Of a stretch of DNA of 17,288 nt, positions 1 through 7,565 are shown one piece after another (positions within the stretch are counted from its first letter, which is position 1; every line of letters starts with the position of its first letter). The notes under the pieces are model-generated. The model made no database searches, had not been told where the DNA came from, and was given only the letters and a program-made list of their open reading frames with translations. The translations under genes and the position numbers were made by a program. This DNA is from Tritrichomonas foetus (Eukaryota > Parabasalia > Tritrichomonadida > Tritrichomonadidae): NCBI GenBank assembly GCA_001839685.1, contig MLAK01000701.1, positions 5,001 to 22,288 on the forward strand. The letters run 5' to 3'.

Positions 1-290
1 ATTGCTGCACGATTCGGCATGAAATGAAATCCTTCAAAATGAATGAGAGCTGGATGAATTTCTGTGCATGCAAATAGATCGACCTGGTTTGCGAAAATTA
101 GTTGATTGTTTGACAAATAAATACGAACATACTGTTGGCCTCCTTCACCATCTCTAATTCTCGTTTCTACTAATTCGACTTTTCCGAAGTGATCGCCAGG
201 TTTACTAAGTTCTTTAACGACTTTATAGTCGATGCTTGTTACAATAAATTCCGAGAAATCTTTGGTAATTGATCCAGATGTTGTTTCCAT
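1..290 (-). CDS. Protein-kinase-like protein (TKL type), N-terminal part, probable pseudokinase
   Basis: Open frame from ATG at 290 running off the left edge, with 96 complete codons visible. The order resembles the start of trichomonad TKL kinases: a short leader ending in DFSEFIV (residues 11-17), a strand with the glycine-loop remnant PGDHFGKV (31-38), the strand usually holding VAIK (here VRIY, 55-58), a C-helix region, and HPALIHFEGF (79-88), which matches the family's HPxxxxFxGF segment. The glycine loop keeps only its FGKV half. The VAIK lysine is Tyr58, and the C-helix Glu appears to be Gln or Asn. It therefore looks like a pseudokinase. The catalytic loop and DFG lie outside the window, so this cannot be settled. 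The start is supported by a TCATTT about 27 bases and a TTCAAAAT about 15 bases upstream. Confidence 0.6.
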   Translation of the reverse strand, partial: METTSGSITKDFSEFIVTSIDYKVVKELSKPGDHFGKVELVETRIRDGEGGQQYVRIYLSNNQLIFANQVDLFACTEIHPALIHFEGFHFMPNRAA

Positions 291-984
291 CAAATATAAT
301 TTTGAATAACTTGAAATGACAAAAATAGGAATAAATGCCAAATGTTAGTATTTTTAAGAGAAAAAGGAATATGCCACATTATTTACTCACAATTTTAATT
401 CACCGGATTCTGAAAATTTGGTTCGATGTCAAATTTTAACTTTTTGATTGATGAGACTTATTTTCCCCGAAAATGGCAAAAATGCTTTAATGGTAATAGC
501 AAGATATCTGCCATTGGCATGCAGTTTTCATCAATATTTTAGGCTTCTGAAGGAACTTTTGATGAAACAATTTGAATTTTATTTTTCCAATATATGAACG
601 ACAAAGAAAGAATGTCAAATTTTATGATATTATTTCACATAATGTTATTCATTTGATAATTTCAGAGGCGATAGTGTGATTTTCCGAATCATAATTGATT
701 CAAATATTATTCACAGCTATTTTAACACCTAGCGAGTTTCTGAAGTAGTGCTAATAATATGCTTCAATTTAGTATCGATATGCATAACTTTAAATCAGGA
801 TATGATGAGTGAAAACAGTTTCAAAGAATTTCAAAATTCATATGTTTATTTTGATAAACAAACTGAATATAATTAGAACGATACATATTTTATTGAAATA
901 TTGAAATATTCAATGATCCTGAGTCTTTATTATTGAAAAAGTTTTTTATGGTGCAACAATTCACATCACTTTTTATTGTTCAGA
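291..984. other. Divergent intergenic region between kinase-like gene and aminotransferase
   Basis: AT-rich DNA between two divergent starts, so it should hold both promoters. Near the left end TCATTT reads on the minus strand at 319-314, and TTCAAAAT lies closer to the ATG. At the right end TCACTT lies at 966-971. An isolated TATCGATA at 773-780 and a small inverted repeat (TGCCA/TGGCA) at 509-519 were seen. No credible ORF or RNA gene. Confidence 0.5.
966..971 (+). promoter_or_regulatory. Initiator-like motif TCACTT before the aminotransferase
   Basis: TCACTT fits TCAYTW, the trichomonad initiator known from Trichomonas vaginalis. Its A (968) is 17 bases before the ATG at 985, the spacing expected for the very short 5' leaders of these organisms. 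The assignment rests on motif and position only. Confidence 0.5.
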
Positions 985-2076
985 ATGATTTCCACGGAAA
1001 CATATCAAACCCCGCTAATTCCAGGCCCAACATCAGTTCCAGAATATATCCGCAAAGCTTATTTGACCGACTTTGGTAGTGCCGACCTCGAAGAAAAATA
1101 TTTTCAATTATATATCGAAACCGAGAAAAACATCCAAAAACTTCTTAATACTCAAAACAAAGTTGCCATTATGAGTGGTGAAGGCATGGTTGCGCTTTGG
1201 GGTGCCCTCAAATCCGTTGTAAAATCCGGTGATCGCGTTCTGGCAGTTTCCAGTGGCTTATTTGGTGACGGATTTGCCGACATGGCGAAAGCCCTTGGCT
1301 GCGAAACTCGTCTTGTTAAAGGCCCCGAAGGAGATTCGCCATCAGAAGATGATATTCGAAAAGCTGCCCAAGAATTCAAACCAAAGGTGATCACAATGGT
1401 ACAATGTGAAACTCCATCCGGAATATTGAATCCAGTTGAACCTTGTTCAAGAGTTGCTAAAGAATTGAATGCAATTTTTATTGTCGATTTCGTTTCATGT
1501 GCAGGAAGTGCAGAGGTTCGTGTGGATGACTGGAACATAGATCTTGGCTTACTTGGAACACAAAAGTGCCTTTCATGCCTTCCAGATCTTGGAATTGTGA
1601 CTGTGAGTGAAAAAGCATGGAAGGTCATTCAAGAGGTCAATTATCCCGGTTATGATGCTCTCCTTCCTTTCGAACATGCAGTTGAAAATAGATACTTCCC
1701 TTATACACCAAATTGGCATGCTGTGTCTGCATTGAACACTTCACTTAAACATTTGCTTGAAGAGGGTCTTGAAAACGTATTTAATCGACATTCTCAAGTG
1801 GCTCTTCATTGCCGCGAAGAAATCCGAAAACTTGGCCTAAAAACTTATCCAGCACGTGAAGAATTAAATGCACCATCAGTGACTGCGATTTATATGCCAG
1901 AAGGCTTCACTTGGTCTCAATTTAATGGAGAGCTCCGAAAGAGAGGTATTTTCGTGGGAGGAACTTTTGGTGACTTGGCAGGAAAGATCTTCAGAATTGG
2001 GCATATGGGCTCTCAAGCAAACCGTGAGATTGTTGATCGTGCAATTAATGCAATTCGTGAAATATTGCACAAATGA
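985..2076 (+). CDS. Class V PLP-dependent aminotransferase (alanine/serine-glyoxylate or AEP transaminase-like)
   Basis: 363 residues with the fold-type I class V signature. It shows the N-terminal PGPTSVP loop (13-19), GEG (65-67) for the cofactor phosphate, CETPSG (141-146), IVDFVS with Asp168 for the pyridine nitrogen, the Schiff-base Lys194 in GTQKCLS, and FRIGHMG with the carboxylate-binding Arg337. Length is normal for alanine-glyoxylate, serine-glyoxylate and 2-aminoethylphosphonate-pyruvate transaminases, which share this scaffold; the substrate cannot be fixed from sequence alone. Expected role: moving an amino group between a small amino donor and pyruvate or glyoxylate. No signal peptide or C-terminal SKL is seen, so it is probably cytosolic. 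An in-frame TTG at 976 extends the frame, but the ATG at 985 follows the TCACTT initiator. It converges with the Rab gene. Confidence 0.9.
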   Translation: MISTETYQTPLIPGPTSVPEYIRKAYLTDFGSADLEEKYFQLYIETEKNIQKLLNTQNKVAIMSGEGMVALWGALKSVVKSGDRVLAVSSGLFGDGFADMAKALGCETRLVKGPEGDSPSEDDIRKAAQEFKPKVITMVQCETPSGILNPVEPCSRVAKELNAIFIVDFVSCAGSAEVRVDDWNIDLGLLGTQKCLSCLPDLGIVTVSEKAWKVIQEVNYPGYDALLPFEHAVENRYFPYTPNWHAVSALNTSLKHLLEEGLENVFNRHSQVALHCREEIRKLGLKTYPAREELNAPSVTAIYMPEGFTWSQFNGELRKRGIFVGGTFGDLAGKIFRIGHMGSQANREIVDRAINAIREILHK

Positions 2077-2352
2077 AAACACAAGAAAAACAAAACATAG
2101 AAAGACAATAATAAAGAATAATAATTACCTCTCTATATATTTAAAACTAACAATGAATCATTCATATTTCTAATTTCGTATTTATTGATGATTTCGATAA
2201 AAAAACATTGAATTTTCTGATTTTTGACCAATTGGATTTAGATTCTAAATAAAGTAATGTTTTTCAGCTTAATATAGTTATGATTATTTTCAAAATATCT
2301 AAGTGAAACTCAATGGTCGACTTTGACATACGTTCTTGTTTTTCATATTGAA

Positions 2353-2416
2353 CATATCAGTTCTATTTTACAAGAATTCCGTCGAATTAATGTGAATCTT
2401 TAGATCATATCAGTTC
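2353..2416. repeat. Direct repeat CATATCAGTTC, two copies
   Basis: Exact 11-base copies at 2353-2363 and 2406-2416 (start to start 53 bases) in the convergent intergenic region. The second copy overlaps the first two bases of the palindrome at 2415-2432. Function unknown; a chance pair is possible in AT-rich DNA. Confidence 0.5.
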
Positions 2417-2432
2417 AATTTCATGAAATTGA
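2415..2432. repeat. Perfect 18-bp palindrome centred on CATG
   Basis: TCAATTTCATGAAATTGA is its own reverse complement. It lies about 160 bases beyond the Rab stop and 340 beyond the aminotransferase stop. It could be a dimeric protein site or part of a 3' end signal; nothing in the sequence decides. Confidence 0.6.
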
Positions 2433-2591
2433 GATTTGAGAAGAAACAATTAGATTAAGCATAGAAACTAATCAAATATTCCAATGTTTGGGGCATGAAT
2501 AAAGATGAAAAAAGAGAAAAAAATATCCCAGAGAAATATTTTTTTTAATTATCAATTATTAGGGTGAAAGAACATTAAGCTTCTGCTGAGC

Positions 2592-3161
2592 TTAGCAGCA
2601 CTTAGATTGTTCTGGCTCTTCGAGGTTGGTTGTCTCAACTGTGGTTGTCTTTGGAATCATCGATAGGAGAGCTTGAAGCATATCATCGACTCCTTCACCT
2701 GAGAAGGCAGATGTTGAGAAGTATCTGAGTTCGTGATCTTTTGCAAAGACTTGGATTTCATCTTGTTCAACTTCGATGACATCTGATAAATCACATTTAT
2801 TGCCTACGAGAACGATAGATGGATTAGGGGGAGCTTCAGTGATGAACTCATTGAGCCACGATTCGAGTTCTTCGAATGTTCGATAATTGGTAAGATCGAA
2901 AACCAAAATGGCGCCGACTGCTTCATGATAAAAAATTCTATTTAATGAACGATAACGCTCCATACCGGCTGTATCCCAAATTTGAATTTGTGGGTGGTCT
3001 GGGTCCTTTGTGTGGTATTGGAAAAATGCAGTTCCTGTTGTTGGCGTTGTGAATGGTTCGAATTTTTTTTCAGTAATGCGATTGATCAAAGATGTCTTTC
3101 CAACTGATGTGCTGCCAATTAAAACAATACGTGGGCCGTTGCTGGCGTTTGTGTTCAGCAT
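2592..3161 (-). CDS. Rab-family small GTPase, Gln-to-Met in switch II
   Basis: 189 residues, the usual Rab length. Visible motifs: P-loop GSTSVGKTS (16-24), switch I threonines in TTPTTG (39-44) followed by AFF, WDTAGMERYRSL (62-73), NKCDL (121-125) and STSA (149-152). It ends in SKCC, a double-cysteine signal for geranylgeranylation. It should cycle on membranes of the endocytic or secretory pathway as a vesicle-traffic switch. WDTAG-ERYRSL is the Rab pattern, but the catalytic Gln of DTAGQE is Met67, which in Ras-like proteins usually lowers intrinsic hydrolysis. The subfamily cannot be assigned. The ATG at 3161 leaves a normal 10-residue lead before the first strand. No TCAYTW lies close upstream; TCATTC is about 40 bases away. 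Confidence 0.93.
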   Translation of the reverse strand: MLNTNASNGPRIVLIGSTSVGKTSLINRITEKKFEPFTTPTTGTAFFQYHTKDPDHPQIQIWDTAGMERYRSLNRIFYHEAVGAILVFDLTNYRTFEELESWLNEFITEAPPNPSIVLVGNKCDLSDVIEVEQDEIQVFAKDHELRYFSTSAFSGEGVDDMLQALLSMIPKTTTVETTNLEEPEQSKCC

Positions 3162-3972
3162 TTTTTCCTAACTTGGAGTAAAATAAAAAAAAAATTGAAT
3201 GAAAATTCAGATTTCAATTGAGAAAGAATGATTAAAATGTATTGAAATTTTTTAATAGAATTGATTGTTATTGATTTGAATGAAAACACTCTTTTGGTCC
3301 ACAACAATTCAAAGAAAATCAATGTTATCGACTGTTAAGAATAGAAAATTTCCACTTTTTCAAAACATATTTTTACGACAAATTTGAATATACGACATCA
3401 TTTAAGTTAACAAAATTGACATATGAAAGGTGAATTGCTCACAATTAGATTAATTTTTGGCGGGATTTTTTATTTTGATTTCACTTTCTGGATAATAATT
3501 CTGAGGATCAAAATGCAAACATCATTTGATCCTCAGAACATGCTTTATTATTCATATTTAAAACTCTCTTTGAAAGAGCCTCTTTCATATTTAGTCAAAA
3601 AATAACTGTCAGGATATGATTGATCGATGACCAAATAAAAATTTAAAGGAGGATTGTTTATATCTAGCTCTACCATTTTCTCCATATTTTGGTGTTCATA
3701 TTTTTGGAGTAACATTGGTGCTTTGATTCTGTTTCTTTGTCATAATTGCCACCGATACACATTGAAAAAGTTAAATCATTTATGTAATTACTAAATGAAA
3801 GTGGGAAATGACCATATATGGAACCCATAATAGATATAGAGAATCATTTTATGTTTTCAAATAAGTAAAACTTTAATAATCAGATTTTTATTTCAAACAA
3901 ATGTTTTTTAATTCAAAAAAAAAATGTATGAATAAGAAACATGCGAATAATATATATATATATAAACTAGTT
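3162..3972. other. Intergenic region between Rab start and CUE-like gene end
   Basis: 811 bases upstream of the Rab gene and downstream of the CUE-like gene. A 60-codon plus-strand ORF at 3423-3605 runs through a hairpin and has no recognisable features, so it is not called. The region holds a strong inverted repeat (3499-3538) and (TA)7 at 3951-3964 just past the CUE-like gene's stop. Confidence 0.5.
3499..3538. repeat. Perfect 14-bp inverted repeat, 12-base loop
   Basis: TTCTGAGGATCAAA at 3499-3512 pairs without mismatch to TTTGATCCTCAGAA at 3525-3538. It is about 340 bases upstream of the Rab start. Its arms are richer in GC than the surroundings. It could be a hairpin in an unannotated transcript, a binding site, or a remnant of a small foldback element. 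Confidence 0.75.
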
Positions 3973-4749
3973 CTAAGTATTATTTCGTTTCCTTGGTCCA
4001 GTTTCTAGTCTTTCATTCGGGTCGTCAGAAGTATAAAATAATTTCAAAGTATCTAAAATTCTGCGTGGTACTTTAGCATGGTCTTTTGTCGTTATTTGTT
4101 CTGGAAAATTATATGCGACATCATAAGGGGTAGGAACTGCTTTTGATATTGCATCTGCATATGTCGAATTAATTGAAGGAATGCATTTAAGCATTTCATT
4201 CCACAAGTCACCGTATAGTTTAGTCCCATACCCATCGCCAATAATTCCATTTTCAATCAGAACTTGTCTTAATGATAATGAAATATTATCTTTTGTTAGT
4301 GGAAGGAGAACAAGAGAATTGAATGAGCAGCTCACTTTAATTTCAATATCATCATATTTATGAGTTAAAATTATGGAATGTGGTTCAACGTTTGTACAAA
4401 AATGTGGATCCAATGGAGTTGGTTCAACATAAATCATTGGCTTACATGGCTTCTCTTGAAACGATACAGAAATGGTGTTTTGTGGTGCAAATTCAGAAGA
4501 TTCAACACTAAGTGATCTGACTGACTTAACGGCTTCTGTTATTCCATCTATAACGAATTCACTACACTCACTATGCACAGAAACAACTATTCGCTTCGAT
4601 GTTTTCTTCTTTTTTCTCTTTGGAGAGTTGGAATTATTTAATCTTTGGATCGTCTCATCAATGTTGTTCGTCTCTTCATATGTGCGAATTATATTACGTT
4701 CATCAGCGTTTGGTAATACCATTTTAATGAAATCTACATCCTCATCCAT
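3973..4749 (-). CDS. Hypothetical protein with N-terminal CUE/UBA-like domain and basic patch
   Basis: 258 residues. Residues 6-38 (FIKMVLPNADERNIIRTYEE then NIDETIQRL) fit the three-helix CUE/UBA pattern: a hydrophobic-Pro turn like the MFP of CUE domains, then a second helix, and a final helix with DETIQRL. This suggests ubiquitin binding. A lysine-rich stretch at 43-53 (SPKRKKKKTSKR) could be a nuclear localisation signal. The remaining 200 residues are not recognised; they contain hydrophobic strands around 125-150 and a GDGYGTKLYGDLWNEML helix near 171-187. The ATG is preceded by TCATTT, whose A is only 6 bases away. It is divergent from the coiled-coil gene. The CUE reading is moderate; the rest is unknown. 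Confidence 0.75.
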   Translation of the reverse strand: MDEDVDFIKMVLPNADERNIIRTYEETNNIDETIQRLNNSNSPKRKKKKTSKRIVVSVHSECSEFVIDGITEAVKSVRSLSVESSEFAPQNTISVSFQEKPCKPMIYVEPTPLDPHFCTNVEPHSIILTHKYDDIEIKVSCSFNSLVLLPLTKDNISLSLRQVLIENGIIGDGYGTKLYGDLWNEMLKCIPSINSTYADAISKAVPTPYDVAYNFPEQITTKDHAKVPRRILDTLKLFYTSDDPNERLETGPRKRNNT

Positions 4750-4934
4750 TCAAATGAATGTTTGGATAAAATTTACCTTTCTCATATCGTTGTCTCATCA
4801 ACTTTTTCAAAGAAGACAAAAAAAATTCTGTTCAAAGTTGGAATTCACCTTCAAAATCTATAATAATTCAATTTGACGATAAGTCATTTTTTCTTAGAGA
4901 ACGTTATTTAGAGAAAAATCAGAAGCAGCTCGAA
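4750..4934. promoter_or_regulatory. Short bidirectional promoter region
   Basis: 185 bases separate two divergent ATGs. On the minus strand TCATTT (4757-4752) lies directly before the CUE-like gene. On the plus strand TCATTT occurs at 4884-4889, 49 bases before the coiled-coil gene's ATG, and TCAGAA lies about 14 bases before it. Both transcripts must start within this gap. Confidence 0.55.
4752..4757 (-). promoter_or_regulatory. Initiator-like motif TCATTT before the CUE-like gene
   Basis: TCATTT matches TCAYTW and its A (4755) is 6 bases before the ATG at 4749, implying a very short leader, typical of trichomonads. Confidence 0.55.
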
Positions 4935-6194
4935 ATGTCTTTAGAGCCGTCATTGCCGCCTCTAAACAAAATTCCCTCGCCCGTAAAGAAATCAAATTGT
5001 GGTTTTGCCCAAAACACTTCATCGAATTCGACCGACGATCGCATAAATCATGCCCATTTAACCAGGGAAGCAGCACGATTGATTCCTAGAATTGATGCAA
5101 TTGAAAAAGAAATAATGTCTATTAAACAAAATATTCCAAAAAATTTAAGATCAACAATTAGTCAATTATTAGATGATGCCGAATATGTCAAAAATAATCC
5201 ACCGTCTTTATTACAAACGAGTGGAACATCAGATAATGGTGATAATAGTGATAATAATAATACGAATAATGATGATGATGATGATAGTGTTGAAGTCACT
5301 CAAAAATTAGAAGATCTTGAATTAAAATTATTAAATCAAATTAAAACAAAATTTGACACATCAATTTCTGATATTGACCATCGAATTGAACAACTTGAAA
5401 AATCGATGCAAAATAGACTTGAAAAATTCTCACAGCCAACTGATGAAGAAACAAAAATTAAATATATAGATCAACTTTTACTTGATTTACAAAAAAAGGA
5501 GCAATCAAGAATTGAAAAATTAGAAAAAAATATTGACAAAATAAAATCACTTCATCAACCAATTGAAAATAGTTCAAAAATATCTGATTCTATTCATAAA
5601 AGTTCAACACAAATTAGTACTTTAAGATTCAAATTGGCTAATATCATGACGCAACTTGATCTTAACCCAAAATTTCATACAAATGCATTAATGAATGAAA
5701 ATATAACAAAAAACGAAAGCACATCAAATTATGAAGGATCAAACAAAGTTGATGGTAAAGGTTTATTTAATTTCAAAAATGAGCAGAAATCAAATAATGA
5801 AGAGTGTTTTGATGCCGTTGATCAAATAGAAAAAATCAAAAATGATATGAATAATTTTAAGAATATTTTTGCGGAAGAAATTTCGAAAACTCAAAACCAA
5901 TCTCGTCTTTGTGAAAAGAAAATTCAAGAAATTGATTCAAATATAAATGAGCTTCAAAATTCAGCTAATTCTATAGAAGAAAAAGTCGCACAAGCTGAAT
6001 TCCTTATTCAAGATCTCAACAAAGAAATGGATGACATTATTCAGAAATCGAATGATGAAGCAGTAGTAAGAACAATTCACAAATTAGCAGCTCAAATTAA
6101 ATCTTCAACCGAAAATATTCGCGGATCAATTGCATCAATCAAAAATCGGGTCAAGAAATGTGAAATGTCAGTTCCTTTAGTTGTTATGGATTAG
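4935..6194 (+). CDS. Coiled-coil protein of unknown function
   Basis: 419 residues, unrecognised. The N-terminus (1-30) is proline- and serine-rich with PSPVKKS, a possible proline-directed phosphorylation site. Residues 40-85 look helical. An Asp/Asn tract at about 100-117, encoded by GAT/AAT repeats (5232-5285), forms a flexible acidic linker. Long heptad-like helices follow at about 120-215 (for example DIDHRIEQLEKSMQNRLEKF) and 290-415, separated by a polar, Asn-rich segment. The composition suggests an elongated scaffold or cytoskeletal protein, but no family can be named. No signal peptide or membrane segment. The start ATG is the first in frame with the strong coding composition. It converges with the phosphatase gene. 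Confidence 0.8.
   Translation: MSLEPSLPPLNKIPSPVKKSNCGFAQNTSSNSTDDRINHAHLTREAARLIPRIDAIEKEIMSIKQNIPKNLRSTISQLLDDAEYVKNNPPSLLQTSGTSDNGDNSDNNNTNNDDDDDSVEVTQKLEDLELKLLNQIKTKFDTSISDIDHRIEQLEKSMQNRLEKFSQPTDEETKIKYIDQLLLDLQKKEQSRIEKLEKNIDKIKSLHQPIENSSKISDSIHKSSTQISTLRFKLANIMTQLDLNPKFHTNALMNENITKNESTSNYEGSNKVDGKGLFNFKNEQKSNNEECFDAVDQIEKIKNDMNNFKNIFAEEISKTQNQSRLCEKKIQEIDSNINELQNSANSIEEKVAQAEFLIQDLNKEMDDIIQKSNDEAVVRTIHKLAAQIKSSTENIRGSIASIKNRVKKCEMSVPLVVMD
5232..5285 (+). repeat. GAT/AAT trinucleotide tract inside the coiled-coil gene
   Basis: Imperfect GATAAT units end in five exact GAT repeats (5271-5285). Read in frame it gives an Asn/Asp-rich linker. Such in-frame microsatellites are prone to length change without breaking the frame. 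Confidence 0.7.
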
Positions 6195-6226
6195 TAATAT
6201 TCTTGTTTTTATGGTTAATTAAGCAT

Positions 6227-6247
6227 TTGTTGTAATTATTACAACAA
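6227..6247. repeat. 9-bp stem, 3-base loop hairpin past the coiled-coil gene
   Basis: TTGTTGTAA (6227-6235) and TTACAACAA (6239-6247) are perfectly complementary around the loop TTA. It starts 33 bases after the coiled-coil stop codon, within the 228-base convergent gap. It may act in the 3' UTR or in 3' end formation of either gene; this is inferred from position. Confidence 0.6.
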
Positions 6248-6422
6248 TCATGTTTGTATGAAATTGTTGTATTTATGTTTTTAAAAATCATGATCTTTCA
6301 TTCTTATTTATTATTATTTGAACTATAATACACATATGATTAGGTTTTAAATGAAATAAGTTCATTTGTTTATCATCTTTATTGAAATAATATTGTTATT
6401 TCTGATTGATTGATAGTGTTAT

Positions 6423-7253
6423 TTATTGTTTTGCTTCTTTACTCCATTTTTCAAACATGTCTGCAACTTCAACAATTGAAGGTAAAATATAAGTTGGTTT
6501 ATCTCTTTCATCTGCAGTATCAGCATCATCTTTATTTCCAACACCAGAAAGGACATAAATGCTGCGTGCACCATGATGTGATGCAAAAGCAATATCAGTT
6601 ATAACTCGATCTCCCACCATAATCACGTCATCAGGAGTAACATTCAAGTTCTTCAAAACAATATCAAACATGATGTCAGTCGGCTTTCCAAGAACATTCA
6701 CATTTTGATTTGTAGCGCATTGAAATGTCGCAGCAACAGAACCTGAACCTGGGATCATAATTCCTGGTTTCATTAGAATATTTGGATCTGGATCAGTTGC
6801 AATAATTGGTGTATTTTCAAATTTCCTTGTAATTTCAATTACACGTGAGAGATTGTTGAAATTGAAATCTGTAGAACGAGCTACTGCGATTGCATCAACT
6901 TTAACTGGTTCAGAATCAGTGTAAAGATCATGGACATCAATTCCAAGATTCTTGATCTCTGATTTCAAAGCAGGTGACCCGCTCACATAAACAGATTTAT
7001 ATCCACAATTCTGACAATGAAGAGCTAATCCGTAACTGGATGAAAATATATTTTCCTTGGGTATCACAGTAACACCAATGCCACTGAGAAATTCTAAGTA
7101 TTGATCTCTTGTTTTGGAACTATTATTTGTAACTAAGACAATTTTGACACCAAGTGCAGAAATTCTAGAAAGGGCATCACCGACACCTGTCACGCCTTTC
7201 TTTCCAATCCATATAACTCCATCACCGTCAGAAAGAAGGACTTTTGGAAGCAT
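6423..7253 (-). CDS. HAD-superfamily phosphatase, NagD/p-nitrophenylphosphatase-like
   Basis: 276 residues with all HAD motifs. Motif I is DGDGVIW with nucleophile Asp9 and acid/base Asp11. Motif II is VTNNSSK (41-47), motif III is Lys190 in GKP, and motif IV is GDRVITDI with Asp215 and Asp220. The segment between motifs II and III is a C2-type cap with ATDPDPN (152-158) and PGIMIPGSGSVAA (163-175), characteristic of the NagD, p-nitrophenylphosphatase and phosphoglycolate/glycerol-phosphate phosphatase group. It should be a soluble Mg-dependent phosphatase on small phosphometabolites; the substrate is unknown. A GTG at 7301 extends the frame, but in a eukaryote the ATG at 7253 is the better start because it sits right before the LLSDGDG core and has TTCAAATT 14-17 bases upstream. 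The stop is followed by AT (TAAAT), resembling the UAAA stop/poly(A) signal known in Trichomonas. Confidence 0.92.
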   Translation of the reverse strand: MLPKVLLSDGDGVIWIGKKGVTGVGDALSRISALGVKIVLVTNNSSKTRDQYLEFLSGIGVTVIPKENIFSSSYGLALHCQNCGYKSVYVSGSPALKSEIKNLGIDVHDLYTDSEPVKVDAIAVARSTDFNFNNLSRVIEITRKFENTPIIATDPDPNILMKPGIMIPGSGSVAATFQCATNQNVNVLGKPTDIMFDIVLKNLNVTPDDVIMVGDRVITDIAFASHHGARSIYVLSGVGNKDDADTADERDKPTYILPSIVEVADMFEKWSKEAKQ

Positions 7254-7565
7254 TTTTGAAGTAATTTGAACATCGTTGAAACTTTTTGAATACGGTAGCA
7301 CGTTTAAAATTGTTCACTTTTTGAATCAACCACAATGAATCATCTCTTCAAAGTTCTTTAAAGAACTCACAGAGTCAAAAAAATTCAAGTTTTAATGCGT
7401 TCATAGAAAATAAGAAAGTGAAAATAATCGTACATTGTTCATTTACTTAAAAATAAATTTTGATTGCATTTTTTCTTCATCGCTTTACAATTTAACAAAT
7501 AAATAGATAATCAATTATAGAATCAATAAACATTCTAAAAGTACATAAAATAATATGTTTCAAGT
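7254..7565. other. Intergenic region between phosphatase start and tubby gene end
   Basis: 312 AT-rich bases with no ORF seen. It contains a perfect 16-bp palindrome at 7352-7367, about 100 bases upstream of the phosphatase ATG. Confidence 0.5.
7352..7367. promoter_or_regulatory. Perfect 16-bp palindrome AGTTCTTTAAAGAACT
   Basis: The sequence is self-complementary and lies 98-114 bases upstream of the phosphatase start, also about 200 bases downstream of the tubby stop. A dimeric transcription-factor site is possible; no known trichomonad factor can be matched to it here. Confidence 0.45.

Larger units (their letters stand above)
2077..2591. other. Convergent 3' intergenic region
   Basis: 515 bases shared by the 3' ends of the aminotransferase and Rab genes. 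AT-rich, with no coding potential seen. It holds a duplicated 11-mer CATATCAGTTC and an adjoining perfect palindrome, listed separately. Confidence 0.5.

Noticed and set aside
976..984. TTG start extending the aminotransferase by three residues
   Set aside because: Non-ATG start in a eukaryote; the ATG at 985 has an initiator-like motif at the right distance.
1152..1628. 158-codon ORF antisense to the aminotransferase
   Set aside because: Shadow of a well-supported gene with all catalytic motifs on the other strand.
3423..3605. 60-codon plus-strand ORF
   Set aside because: Runs through an inverted repeat, has AT-driven composition and no motif.
3951..3964. (TA)7 tract past the CUE-like gene
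   Set aside because: A simple microsatellite, unremarkable in DNA of this composition.
7254..7301. GTG-initiated extension of the phosphatase
   Set aside because: The family begins right at the strand before the first catalytic Asp, fitting the ATG at 7253.
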